Of a stretch of 64,000 bases of DNA, positions 8,840-18,069 are shown piece after piece. The position numbers and the translations under genes are program-made. Origin of the DNA: Paraburkholderia rhizosphaerae (GTDB taxonomy: Bacteria; Pseudomonadota; Gammaproteobacteria; Burkholderiales; Burkholderiaceae); assembly GCF_004366595.1 (NCBI RefSeq), contig NZ_SORE01000001.1:434001-498000 (forward strand), in the 5' to 3' direction. Numbering within the stretch: position 1 is the stretch's first letter; the number at the start of each line of letters is the position of its first letter. Below the pieces are notes generated by a model. It was given only the letters and a program-made list of their open reading frames with translations, did not search any database and was not told where the DNA came from.

Positions 8840-9796
8840 ATGCAGGTACCTGTTATCGATATTTCAGCGCTCTACGAAGACGACCCCAACGGATGGGATC
8901 AGGTGATGGAGCAGCTATACGACGCGCACTCGACGGTAGGCTTTTCAATTCTGACCGGCCACGGCGTGCCGGCGCGGATGATGGACGATCTGTTCACGGC
9001 ATCGGCGCGTTTCTACGCGCTGCCGCTCGAAAAGAAACTCGCATACCGCTACGGCGCGAATCTGCGCGGCTACTTGCCGCTTAACACGTCGACGTTGATC
9101 CGCTCGACATTGGGTTCCGCGCGCAAGCCAAACTACAGCGAGTCGTTTATCGTGCTGAACGAACTCGATGAGAGCTTGTGGAGACAGTGGTCCGGTTCCG
9201 CAATGGGTGGCTATCAGGTATGGCCGACGGAACCCAAGGAGTTCGAGATTGCAGTGCGACGCTACCGCGCGGCAATGACGCGGGTCGGCGAAGCGATTGT
9301 CCGCTGCTTCTCATGCATGGTCGGTTTGCCGCGTGACGGTCTGGACCGCTACTACGAAATGCCGAACCCGATTTTGCGCTTGCTGCACTATCCGGCGCTG
9401 GCTGCGCGTGACGCAAATCAATTCGGCTCCGCGCCGCACACCGACTACGGCTGCCTGACCTTTATCGCGCAAGACGACGTCGGCGGCCTGCAGATCAAGG
9501 CCGCTGACGGTAGCTGGTTCGACGTGCCCATCATCCCGCACGCACTTGTGCTGAACACCGGGCAAGTGATGGAAGCATGGAGCGGCGGCACACTGAAGGC
9601 GACGCCGCACCGCGTAATCAATCATCCAGAAAAATCACGCTATTCGGTCGGCTTCTTCTACGACTGCGGACTGAACACACGCGTGATGCCCGTCGCGTCG
9701 ATGACCGAGCCGATGTGCGCTTGCAAGCCGCAGCCCAAGACATACGGCGAACATCTGGAGACCCTGCTGCGCGCCAACTACTCATTTGCAGATTGA
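8840..9796 (+). CDS. 2-oxoglutarate/Fe(II) dioxygenase, isopenicillin N synthase-like
   Basis: Cytoplasmic non-heme iron oxygenase of 318 residues. The N-terminal DIOX_N region (VPVIDISALYED at the start) is followed by the double-stranded beta-helix domain with iron ligands H200, D202 (APHTDYG) and H257 (TPHRV). The R-x-S motif for the 2-oxoglutarate carboxylate is at 267-269 (RYSVGFFY). Family members act on varied small molecules in bacteria; the substrate is unknown. A GGAGG site precedes the ATG. It stands alone, between a broken oxidase gene and the convergent TIGR03118 gene. Confidence 0.88.
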   Translation: MQVPVIDISALYEDDPNGWDQVMEQLYDAHSTVGFSILTGHGVPARMMDDLFTASARFYALPLEKKLAYRYGANLRGYLPLNTSTLIRSTLGSARKPNYSESFIVLNELDESLWRQWSGSAMGGYQVWPTEPKEFEIAVRRYRAAMTRVGEAIVRCFSCMVGLPRDGLDRYYEMPNPILRLLHYPALAARDANQFGSAPHTDYGCLTFIAQDDVGGLQIKAADGSWFDVPIIPHALVLNTGQVMEAWSGGTLKATPHRVINHPEKSRYSVGFFYDCGLNTRVMPVASMTEPMCACKPQPKTYGEHLETLLRANYSFAD

Positions 9797-9832
9797 GCGT
9801 CAGCGCGGCAGCATGGCCGCCGCGCGCGATGC

Positions 9833-10951
9833 TTAGTGGGTGGTGGTGACCGGATCGATCCGGCCGAACACGCCGGTCGTCTTGCTCGGTCCTGCGGCGA
9901 AGAAGATCGTGTTGCTCGGTTGGTTATCGACGTTATTGCCGAAGCTCATGCCCCACAGACCCGACTGCTGGAACGGCTGGCCATTGCCGAGCATCAGCTT
10001 GCCCATATCCTGGCCGGTGGTCGGGTTGAACACTTCGATAAAGCCCGAACCGAAGTTACCGACCAGCAGCATGCCCGATTGCGGCCCAAAGTTAGCCGGC
10101 GCGAGCACGATGCCCCACGGCGCATTCAGCACGCCACCGTTACTGACGATGCGGCGCACGAAGTTCCCACTCAGATCGAATTCGTCAAGCACGCCGAGGC
10201 CGTCGCCGACCACCTGAGCATTCTTCGCTGCATTCTGCTGCGCATAAGTAACGAACACGCTATTGCCGATGTGCTGGATACCGAACGGCGCGAAGCCTGC
10301 CGGCATATTGGGGTCGACGAACTGATTGGCAGCCGGTGCGATCTTGTTGAACTGCGCGTCGAACGTGTCGACCTTCGCGTTGTGGAAGTCCGTTGCGTAC
10401 AACCGGTTCTCACCACCGATGGTCACCATCGTGATGCCTTTATAGTTCGCGCCGCCGTTGTTGACGGCATCGTCAAACGCTGTCACGGCTTCGGTCGGCA
10501 GCACCTTCGGCGACCACGCGGCAATCGTGCCTGCATCGGTGGCCCAGATAAAGACGGCGTTGCTGGTTGCGCCGTTCGAGGTGATCGAGAAGTCGGTCGT
10601 CGGGTTGAAGATGATGCCTGTCGGACCCGCGGGGCCGGCCGCGCCGTCCGGAATCGACACGACCAGCGACTGCACGTTGCCGTTGCCATCGAACAGCGAC
10701 GATTTATGAGCATTGTTATCGGAGACCCACATCGTCGCGGTCGGGTTGAAGGTCACGCCCCAGCCGTTCTGCAGGTCCGGATCCGGTTTCGTGTTAGCGA
10801 CGCTGCCATCCGAGTCGAGCAGCGTTTCGTTGAAGGTCGTCACTTGTGACGAGTTGTTGTCGTGGTGGTCATCGTTGCCGCCGCACGCAGCAAGACCAAG
10901 CGCTAACGATGCTGCCAAGGCGGCAGCGCGAAGGGTGTTTTTATTGATCAC
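9833..10951 (-). CDS. TIGR03118-family beta-propeller lipoprotein
   Basis: Predicted membrane-anchored, exported protein of 372 residues. The GTG at 10951 with an AGGAG site gives MINKNTLRAAALAASLALG followed by the lipobox LAAC, so the cysteine near residue 22 should be lipidated. The remainder is a propeller-like repeat protein with the TIGR03118 phrases NGWGVTFNPTATMWVSDNN, GPTGIIFNPTT and GLWGMSFGN. The function of this family is not established. A longer frame from 11077 lacks a ribosome-binding site and would bury the signal peptide. Confidence 0.85.
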   Translation of the reverse strand: MINKNTLRAAALAASLALGLAACGGNDDHHDNNSSQVTTFNETLLDSDGSVANTKPDPDLQNGWGVTFNPTATMWVSDNNAHKSSLFDGNGNVQSLVVSIPDGAAGPAGPTGIIFNPTTDFSITSNGATSNAVFIWATDAGTIAAWSPKVLPTEAVTAFDDAVNNGGANYKGITMVTIGGENRLYATDFHNAKVDTFDAQFNKIAPAANQFVDPNMPAGFAPFGIQHIGNSVFVTYAQQNAAKNAQVVGDGLGVLDEFDLSGNFVRRIVSNGGVLNAPWGIVLAPANFGPQSGMLLVGNFGSGFIEVFNPTTGQDMGKLMLGNGQPFQQSGLWGMSFGNNVDNQPSNTIFFAAGPSKTTGVFGRIDPVTTTH

Positions 10952-11741
10952 GAGATGCTCCTGTTCTGAAGTGTTTTGATTATTACGGCCATTTTTTGCA
11001 GCGCAATGGCTTGCATGTATGCCTAACCAACTGCGTCGGCACCGGGGGATGACACACATGCTGTGCATTCCTAGCAAATCTCTGCAAATGCTCAGCTTCT
11101 CGAAAACAGCATCAAGGGAGGCTTTATTCCGAGGAAACGAAATACGCGTCAGAACGTGAAGTTGTTGAACGGATGAAAGGATGACGCGCCAGTCAAAGAT
11201 GGCGGCATGCCAATGGAAAGGTGAGCCGATTCGGGATGCGGCGATGTAGTGGCCGGTGACGCGAGCACGCGAAACGGCGTGACAAAAAGGTACTCACAAC
11301 CCGACACCGATTCGCCACATGAATCGGCTAAGTTCAGCTGCAATTCGAGGGTTCTGCTTTGCGGGCGCGGGGAGCCGGCATTGGGTAGTCCGGACCCGCG
11401 ACTGCATTTCACCGATTCGACATGAGCAAGCGATGCATACGAGGCAAACGGCTGGCGCGATGCATACGCAAAGCGGCGGTGCACGTGGTCCGACCACATT
11501 CACCAAAAAGATGCGCAGCGGGCTTTGAAGTGCCGACACTGACTGACGACAAACAAATCGATACGCGCCTTGCGGGCACGCGAACATGGTTTGCCCAGGC
11601 GGCCGCCATGCCGATGTCACCAGCGGCGCGGGCATCGGTATTTCAAGCATCAGCATGACGAGCAGACCGCGCGCTGCCCGCTGACTAAGATTCGACGAAA
11701 GAAACCGCAACCGCTACTGAAGAAGAATGAAGCATGCGTTT
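10952..11741. other. 790-bp region without a supported gene
   Basis: Only short, mutually overlapping frames without ribosome-binding sites or recognisable domains are present. I see no RNA gene or repeat. It contains the upstream region of the TIGR03118 gene at its left end. Confidence 0.5.
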
Positions 11742-12932
11742 TTAAGGCTTCAGTTCCAGCGGCTGTGCGTTGATCTTGATGCGAAACAGCGTGTACGGCT
11801 TCTTGCGCAGATCGCGGCCATGATTGAACTGCGCCTGCCGGTTCAACTGATTCGCGGTGAAATACAAATAGCCGTCGGTGCCGATCGATAGCGTATCCGG
11901 CCACAGAATGCGCGGGTCATGCGCGATCGTCACCCATGTACCATCGGGCAGCATCTTACGGATGCTGTTGCGCTCGTAGTCACCGGCGTAGACCGCGCCG
12001 CTCGCATCGGAGGTGATGCCGTCCGATGCGCCTTTTTCGCCGAGGTCGCGCACGCTCGCTTCCACTTCGCCGTCTTCTGCGTTGCGGTCCCGCAGAAACC
12101 TGGTTGCGACCGAATACAGGTGACGGCTCGTCATCGGCGAAAAATAGAGAATGTCGCCGTCCGGGGAAAGCGCAAGTCCATCTGCCGCGACACGCACCGG
12201 TTGTGGCCTGCCGTCAGGGCCGTCTTCCATCATCTCGATGCCTTCCACGACGGGAACAAACGACGGGTCGCCCTGGGTCGACGGATGCGCTTCGAGTGTG
12301 CGCCACGCGTCGCCACTCGCGAGATCGACAACGATGATTCCGCCGGGGCCCGACGGCGATGAATCGGACAGGTATGCGAAGCCTTCTTTGCCGTAGCGGA
12401 AATCGAACTGCACGTCGTCGATATACGACATCGGCAGCAACACGTTCGGCTTGAAGATGATTGTCTTCACAACCTTGTTGGTGGTCATATCGACCGCGAC
12501 GAGCTTTGCGCCGCCTTGTACCGGCGGCGTGTATTTCGGCGCGGCGGTATCGAGAATCCACAGCCGGTTGCGATAGTCCGCGACGATGTTCTGCACGCTC
12601 AGCAGGCTCGTGGCCGGATGCGTCGGGTCGGGCCGATTGATCTGCTCATTCGGATACGGCACGACGTGACCGCCGACAATCTCCCCGACGCTATAGGGCA
12701 CATCGTCGCCCCAATGCGGATAGTTGACGAAGAGCCGCCCGTTCGGCGCCTTCGCGACGCCTGACGGCATCGCGCCGTAGAACTCGTGGACCGCCTCGAT
12801 GTGCCCGATCGAACGTTCTTCCGGTAGCGACGCACCGTCGTCGCGCGACGCCTGACCGTATGCATGGCCGGGCAAAGCGGCGAATAGCACTGCTGCGATT
12901 GCAGCTGCGGTCGCATGCTGGTTGAGGTTCAC
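11742..12932 (-). CDS. major royal jelly/yellow-family secreted protein
   Basis: Predicted periplasmic or secreted protein of 396 residues with a signal peptide at 1-26 (AAIAAVLFAALPGHAYG). It matches the MRJP/yellow family (PF03022), a six-bladed propeller, through SVQNIVADYRNRLWILDTAA, the YIDDVQFDFR stretch, and DGLALSPDGDILYFSPMTSR. Bacterial members have been likened to gluconolactonase-like hydrolases, but activity is unknown. It is the third exported propeller-type protein in 8 kb. It appears monocistronic. Confidence 0.86.
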   Translation of the reverse strand: MNLNQHATAAAIAAVLFAALPGHAYGQASRDDGASLPEERSIGHIEAVHEFYGAMPSGVAKAPNGRLFVNYPHWGDDVPYSVGEIVGGHVVPYPNEQINRPDPTHPATSLLSVQNIVADYRNRLWILDTAAPKYTPPVQGGAKLVAVDMTTNKVVKTIIFKPNVLLPMSYIDDVQFDFRYGKEGFAYLSDSSPSGPGGIIVVDLASGDAWRTLEAHPSTQGDPSFVPVVEGIEMMEDGPDGRPQPVRVAADGLALSPDGDILYFSPMTSRHLYSVATRFLRDRNAEDGEVEASVRDLGEKGASDGITSDASGAVYAGDYERNSIRKMLPDGTWVTIAHDPRILWPDTLSIGTDGYLYFTANQLNRQAQFNHGRDLRKKPYTLFRIKINAQPLELKP

Positions 12933-13336
12933 CCTGCACTCCTTGACGCGGATTCGTCCGTATTCGCGTTTTTCACCACGGTCATACGCGGACGTTCAAC
13001 ACCGGATTGAAACAGTTCGCGCCCCGGCTGGATGTCGCAATTGCATGTCAGGACGGGCTTCTCAACGGCCGGTGAAACTGAACATCGCCGTGCGGCGACG
13101 CGGGCTAACCTCAACGGTCAGGTGTGTGTGCAGCGCCCCAACACTGCATTGCGGACTGTTGTTGAACACAAGACGGTTTGCGGTCGCTGTCACCTCGGTC
13201 GAACTCCTTCATGTCGCCGCTCACGCCCGCCGCGTAACGCACCCGTTCAAATTGGCCACCCCTCGCCCGTTTTTTGCAAATGCATGGCGGCGGGCGCGTT
13301 GCCTGCCAGTCAATTGCGTTGCAGTGGAGTCGGGAA
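12933..13336. other. 404-bp intergenic region
   Basis: Upstream region of the royal-jelly-like gene. Short frames on both strands lack domains and ribosome-binding sites. I see nothing specific. Confidence 0.5.
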
Positions 13337-13648
13337 ATGTTGATCTATCAAGTCAGTCCGGTTTTGCGGCAGAAGGGCAAGACCTGTATTCAGCGTTTGC
13401 TTGGTTGGGGTGCGGCCGGTGCAGTCGTGCTCACGGTGGCGGGCACCGCGGCGCTTTGGCATGAAGTGCGCGCCGCGCGCATCGAGGCATCGTCCGCGTT
13501 GTCGCTGCGCGACCAGGTGTGGGGCGGCCGTGTCGACACCGGTGAGGCTCCGGTTGGTATCAACGCGGTGGTCGATGCGCTGACCGGCAGTGAGGACGCT
13601 ATCGTCACAGCGGTTCGCTGCAACAACGGTGCGGATAGCCTACCGTGA
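13337..13648 (+). CDS. small hypothetical protein with one membrane segment
   Basis: 103-residue frame with a plausible GGAG site 7 bp before the ATG. Residues about 22-42 (LLGWGAAGAVVLTVAGTAAL) form a convincing hydrophobic helix followed by a positively charged stretch, suggesting an inner-membrane anchor with a short tail. Third-position GC is high, like real genes nearby. I do not recognise a family, and the tail may be decayed. It lies 270 bp upstream of the cytochrome c gene on the same strand. Confidence 0.4.
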   Translation: MLIYQVSPVLRQKGKTCIQRLLGWGAAGAVVLTVAGTAALWHEVRAARIEASSALSLRDQVWGGRVDTGEAPVGINAVVDALTGSEDAIVTAVRCNNGADSLP

Positions 13649-13917
13649 GCGGCTGCTCGACAACGGCCGTGCGCGAAGCGTCGTGAAGCGCGCCGAACGG
13701 TTACGCGCTGCCTGTCACATCGGAATAAACATTGGCATCAAGCGTTTAAAAGAAACGCCTCGGCGAAAAGCGATCACGCTTGATGCCTGTCTGTCTGCGA
13801 TGCGCGAGTCTTGTGCATCGGTTGCGGTCCGCGCTGTGGTGCACGCGCGTTGATCTCGCGAAGACGTGTTCTCGCTGCGCGACAAAACCCCCACTTTCAG
13901 TCGATGCGCCGAATGCC

Positions 13918-14802
13918 ATGAAAAACATAGTGAAGATTGCAGCGCTTGCGCTGTGTTGCGTTGGGGCCAGCGTCGGCATGGGCACGCGGGCTTATGCCGA
14001 TGCGCCGACGCTCGTTGTGAAGGCCGGTGACGGCGAACACAGCTTCACTGCCGCTGACTTGCTGGCAAGACCCGATAACAGGAACGTCACGTTGACCGGC
14101 ACGGTGATCGGCGATATCTACCACCATAAGGTCGAATACCATGCGGTGCCGCTGCTGGCGTTACTCGGCAATCGTCCGGAGTCGCACTTCGATACCGTTG
14201 AACTGCAAGCGAGCGATGGCTTTGTCAGCGAGATCCCGCTGAAGCTGGTCGAACGTGGTGCAAAAGACGGCGCGGTTGCATGGTTGGCCGTCGAAGATCC
14301 TGCGCATCCTTGGCCTGCGTTGCCGAAAGAGACTGCATCGGCGGGCCCGTTCTATCTGGTCTGGCAATTCCCCGAGCGCTCCGGCGTGAGTCGCGAGCAA
14401 TGGCCGTATAAGGTCACGCGCATCGCGCTGGTTGAAAGCCCAGATCATCGCTGGCCGCAACTGGCGGTGCCGGCGCAGTTTGCGGGCGATGCTCAGGTCA
14501 AGCGCGGCCACGATGTATTTGCCGTGCAATGCATCGCGTGTCACAAGATGAACGGTGGCGGTGTCGGCAACGTCGGCCCGGATCTCGGGCAACCGATGAA
14601 CGTCACGCAGTACTTCAAGGATGCCGGCTTGCGTGCGTTGATTCGCGATCCGCACAAGGTACGGACGTGGCCAGAGCAGCGCATGATCGGGTTTCAATCG
14701 TCAGTGATATCGGACGCCGATATCGATGCGCTGCTGAAGTATCTGCACGCGATGGCAAGTGCAGGCGGGACAAACGCGACTTCTTCTTCGAGTGCGCAGT
14801 AA
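13918..14802 (+). CDS. exported c-type cytochrome with sulfite-oxidase-like N-terminal domain
   Basis: Periplasmic electron carrier of 294 residues with a signal peptide at 1-28 (ending AYADA). Residues 30-180 resemble the molybdopterin-oxidoreductase fold (TLTGTVIGDIYHHKVEYHAV; SDGFVSEIPL) but contain no cysteine, so the usual molybdenum-ligating Cys is missing. A cytochrome c domain follows, with CIACH at 205-209 as heme site and a candidate axial Met in EQRMIGFQSS around 260. It probably passes electrons for a partner dehydrogenase; none is encoded next door. The ATG at 13918 starts the signal peptide; an upstream frame from 13780 does not. Confidence 0.85.
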   Translation: MKNIVKIAALALCCVGASVGMGTRAYADAPTLVVKAGDGEHSFTAADLLARPDNRNVTLTGTVIGDIYHHKVEYHAVPLLALLGNRPESHFDTVELQASDGFVSEIPLKLVERGAKDGAVAWLAVEDPAHPWPALPKETASAGPFYLVWQFPERSGVSREQWPYKVTRIALVESPDHRWPQLAVPAQFAGDAQVKRGHDVFAVQCIACHKMNGGGVGNVGPDLGQPMNVTQYFKDAGLRALIRDPHKVRTWPEQRMIGFQSSVISDADIDALLKYLHAMASAGGTNATSSSSAQ

Positions 14803-15118
14803 GCAGGTCAACCTGCGGTTGAGTTGATCTGGTCCAATCCGATCGACCATATCCGGCCATAGGCGAATTCGCCGTCTCTTTCTTTTCTCACGACTCATCT
14901 CCACGCGGCGGCCATCCACTCCGATGGCCCCGTCGCGCCCTTTTCCCGCTTATTGCACAGAATTCATAGCTGCTATGCGTACCGCGCCGTGAGCCGGAAT
15001 GCTATTCGCGGTCATACTTTCGAGCACCTTAACGCACGCGCAGCGGCCAACTGCAAACGCGTAGCGTCGAGGGACCCACCACAACAATAAGCAAACCAGT
15101 TTGCAACGGAGATACTTG
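14803..15118. other. 316-bp intergenic region with a short hairpin
   Basis: Holds a 7-bp inverted repeat (GGCCATC at 14910-14916, GATGGCC at 14923-14929) that may help end the cytochrome c transcript, and the upstream region of the MFS gene. No gene seen. Confidence 0.45.
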
Positions 15119-16360
15119 ATGCAGCCGTGGTACAGCACTATGGCGCCCGCCCAGCGCCGCACTTTCTGGGCTTGCTTTCTCGGCTGGGTGCTCGACGCGA
15201 TGGATGTCCAGCTGTTCGCATTCGTGATCCCGACGCTGCTTGGCGCGTGGGGCATGTCGAAAGCGCAGGCTGGAGTGATCGGCACTTCGGCGCTTGTCGC
15301 ATCCGCGGTTGGTGGCGTGATCGCCGGGTTGCTGGCTGACCGCATTGGCCGCGTGCGCGTGTTGAAGATCGCGATTCTGTGGTTCTCGCTGTTCACTGGA
15401 CTTTCCGCTTTCACGAACAGCTTTCATCAGCTGCTGTTTACGCGCAGCTTGCAAGGCATCGGTTTTGGCGGCGAGTGGGCGGCCGGCGCGATTCTGATCG
15501 GCGAAGTGGTCGACAAGCGCATTCGCGGCCGTGCGGTCGGTTCGGTGCAGAGCGGATGGCCAGTCGGCTACGCGCTCGCCGCGCTTGCGTACTGGGCGTT
15601 GTATACGCTGCTGCCCGAGCATCTGGCATGGCGCGCGCTGTTTCTGCTCGGCCTTGCGCCTGGCCTGCTGGTGCTATGGATGCGCCGGAACATCAAAGAA
15701 TCCGACGCGTTCGACGCCGCCGCGCACTACCGCGAGAAGAGCAACACGATAAAGACGTTCGGGCTGATCTTCTCGCAAGGGATGTTCACGCGCACCATGC
15801 TTGCATCGCTGATGGCGGCCGGTGCACTCGGCGGCAACTATACGATCCTCACGTGGCTCGTCACGTACCTGCGTGAGACGCAAAGCCTGACCGTGAATCT
15901 GACGACGATGTACCTCGCGGTGAACATCTTCGGCTCGTTCTGCGGCTATATCGGCATGGCGTATCTGAGCGACGGCATCGGGCGGCGTGCGACGTTCGCT
16001 CTGTCCGCCGCGGGCGCGACGCTGACCGTGCTCGCGTACACGCGCCTGCATTTGCCGATGTCCGCGCTGCTCGTGCTCGGCTTTCCGCTCGGGCTGTTCC
16101 AGTCGGGCATCGTGTCCGGCATGGGTGCGTGTTTCACTGAGCTTTTTCCCACGCATATCCGCGCGACGGCCGGCGGCTTCTCGTACAACTTCGGCCGCGG
16201 TATCGGCTCGCTGGTGCCCGCTGCGGTCGGCATGACGAGTTTGACGCTCGGGCTCGCACCGTCGATTGGCACATGGGCGGCTGCATCGTATGTGGTCGTG
16301 TTTATCGTCGCGATCTTCCTTCCGGAAACCCGTAACAAGGAGCTTGAAGTTCATGTCTGA
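15119..16360 (+). CDS. MFS transporter, AAHS-type organic acid:H+ symporter family
   Basis: Inner-membrane transporter of 413 residues with about 12 hydrophobic helices. The conserved N-terminal motif LDAMDVQLFAFVIPTLLGAW and the loop motif GLLADRIGRVRVLKI (MFS motif A) place it with aromatic or organic-acid and sialic-acid-like symporters. The second-half motif YLSDGIGRRATFALS is the repeat of motif A. The ATG at 15119 follows a GGAG site. Its stop overlaps the start of the TPP enzyme gene by 8 bp, so the two are translationally coupled and the transporter probably imports the substrate of that pathway. Confidence 0.9.
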   Translation: MQPWYSTMAPAQRRTFWACFLGWVLDAMDVQLFAFVIPTLLGAWGMSKAQAGVIGTSALVASAVGGVIAGLLADRIGRVRVLKIAILWFSLFTGLSAFTNSFHQLLFTRSLQGIGFGGEWAAGAILIGEVVDKRIRGRAVGSVQSGWPVGYALAALAYWALYTLLPEHLAWRALFLLGLAPGLLVLWMRRNIKESDAFDAAAHYREKSNTIKTFGLIFSQGMFTRTMLASLMAAGALGGNYTILTWLVTYLRETQSLTVNLTTMYLAVNIFGSFCGYIGMAYLSDGIGRRATFALSAAGATLTVLAYTRLHLPMSALLVLGFPLGLFQSGIVSGMGACFTELFPTHIRATAGGFSYNFGRGIGSLVPAAVGMTSLTLGLAPSIGTWAAASYVVVFIVAIFLPETRNKELEVHV

Positions 16361-18008
16361 CACAGCTGTCACGCGCAACGGCGGCAAGATTCTCGTCGAC
16401 GCGCTCGTTCGCAACGGCGTGGACACCGTTTATTGCGTGCCCGGCGAGAGCTATCTGCCGGTACTCGATGCGCTGCATGACGCCCATCGCGTGCGTACGA
16501 TCGTTACACGTCACGAGGGCGCCGCATCGAATATGGCCGACGCGTACGGCAAGCTGACCGGCCGTCCCGGCATCTGCTTCGTCACGCGCGGGCCGGGTGC
16601 GACGCATGCGAGCAACGGCGTGCATACCGCGCGCGAGGATTCGACGCCGATGATTCTGTTCGTCGGCCAGGTCGAGAGCGGGTTTATCGGGCGCGGCGGG
16701 TTCCAGGAAGTCGACTACCGGCAGATGTTCGGCGGGCTCGCGAAATGGGTCACCGAGATCGACAGCATCGAGCGGATTCCGGAAATCGTTTCGAAGGCGT
16801 TTAGCGTGGCGTTGTCCGGGCGTCCGGGGCCGGTGGTGGTGGCGTTGCCGGAGAATGTGCTGTTCGGGTCCGCGGCGGTTAACGATGCGCCGGCGGTGCG
16901 CGTCACGCAGGCCGCGCCGGCTGCCGACACGATGCAGGAATTGCGTGCGCTGCTCGCGGCTGCGCAGCGGCCGCTTGTCGTGGTCGGTGGTACAGGGTGG
17001 GATGCGGATTCGAGCGCGGCATTCAAGCGCTTTGTTGTCGCGAACAATTTGCCGGTGGCCGCGTCGTTCCGCCGTCAGGATCTGTTCGACAATCGCGATC
17101 CGCATTACGTCGGGCAGCTTGGGCTCGCGGTGTCGCCGAAGCTGGCGGAGCGCGCGCGCGAAGCGGATTTGCTGCTTGTGGTTGGATCGCGGCTCGCTGA
17201 AACGACTTCGTCCGGTTACACCGTCGTGCAAAGCCCGGTGCCCGTGCAGACGCTGATTCATATTCACCCGGACCCGCAGGAATTGGGGCGCACGTATCAG
17301 GCGCGTTTGCCGATCAATGCCGGTATGCGTGAATTTGCGCATGCGCTCGACAAACTCGATCCAATTATCGCGCCGTGGCGCGTATGGACCGAAGCGGCGC
17401 GTGCCGACTATGTCGCGCATTCGACGTCGCTGCCGAGCGCGGACATTGATGGCGTCGATCTCGCTCAAGTGGTCGCGCATCTGAACGACGTGCTGCCCGA
17501 CGATGCGGTGATCGCGAACGGCGCGGGCAATTACACGGTGTGGGTGCATCGCTTCTATCGCTATAGGCAACCCGCCACCGAGCTCGCGCCGACCAACGGC
17601 GCGATGGGCTATGGGTTCCCGGCGGCGATCGCGGCGAAGCTACGCGACCCGTCGCGGGCTGTGGTCGCGTTCGCCGGCGATGGCTGCTTCATGATGTACC
17701 CGCAGGAACTCGCGACGGCCGTGCAGTTCGGCGCGCCGTTGATTGTGATCGTCGTGAACAACAGCATGCTCGGCACAATCCGGATGCATCAGGAGCGTGA
17801 GTATCCGGGGCGCGTGTCGGCCACCGATCTCGCTAACCCGGATTTCGTTGCGTTTGCAAAGGCTTTTGGCGCTCATGCGGAGCGTGTCGAACGGACGGCG
17901 GATTTTCCGGCTGCGTTTGAACGTGCGCAGCGGGCAGGGGTGGCCGCGTTGATCGAACTGCGTGTGGACCCGCGGCAGATTACGCCGACCAATCGGTTGA
18001 ACGGCTGA
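16353..18008 (+). CDS. thiamine pyrophosphate enzyme, acetolactate synthase-like
   Basis: Cytoplasmic TPP-dependent enzyme of 551 residues with the three POX/ALS domains. The N-terminal Pyr domain has the catalytic glutamate E55 in VTRHEGAASNMADAYG, a central domain with VVVGGTGWDADS follows, and the C-terminal PP domain has GDGCFMMYPQELATAVQF and ending VVNN for Mg-TPP. A decarboxylase or ligase of 2-oxo acids is likely, but true acetolactate synthase is unlikely: no regulatory subunit gene is adjacent and it is coupled to an importer. An AAGGAG site precedes the ATG. Convergent genes beyond the terminator encode an aminotransferase and an aldolase that may belong to the same route. Confidence 0.87.
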   Translation: MSDTAVTRNGGKILVDALVRNGVDTVYCVPGESYLPVLDALHDAHRVRTIVTRHEGAASNMADAYGKLTGRPGICFVTRGPGATHASNGVHTAREDSTPMILFVGQVESGFIGRGGFQEVDYRQMFGGLAKWVTEIDSIERIPEIVSKAFSVALSGRPGPVVVALPENVLFGSAAVNDAPAVRVTQAAPAADTMQELRALLAAAQRPLVVVGGTGWDADSSAAFKRFVVANNLPVAASFRRQDLFDNRDPHYVGQLGLAVSPKLAERAREADLLLVVGSRLAETTSSGYTVVQSPVPVQTLIHIHPDPQELGRTYQARLPINAGMREFAHALDKLDPIIAPWRVWTEAARADYVAHSTSLPSADIDGVDLAQVVAHLNDVLPDDAVIANGAGNYTVWVHRFYRYRQPATELAPTNGAMGYGFPAAIAAKLRDPSRAVVAFAGDGCFMMYPQELATAVQFGAPLIVIVVNNSMLGTIRMHQEREYPGRVSATDLANPDFVAFAKAFGAHAERVERTADFPAAFERAQRAGVAALIELRVDPRQITPTNRLNG

Positions 18009-18029
18009 GGTTACGTCCAAGGCTCAATC

Positions 18030-18053
18030 GAGGCGGCTTGGTTTAGCCGCCTC
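18030..18053. terminator. bidirectional terminator between TPP enzyme and LysR genes
   Basis: A perfect 9-bp stem (GAGGCGGCT at 18030-18038, AGCCGCCTC at 18045-18053) with a 6-nt loop lies in the 61-bp gap between two convergent genes. The T-tract is poor. Confidence 0.65.
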
Positions 18054-18069
18054 CTTGTGGCCTTGGCCG

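Noticed and set aside
10952..11741. Several 60-140-residue frames as genes
   Set aside because: They overlap each other, lack ribosome-binding sites and domains, and look like random open frames in GC-rich DNA.
16302..17570. 422-residue minus-strand frame inside the TPP enzyme gene
   Set aside because: Antisense shadow; His/Arg-rich, no domain, no ribosome-binding site, and the plus-strand gene is clearly real.
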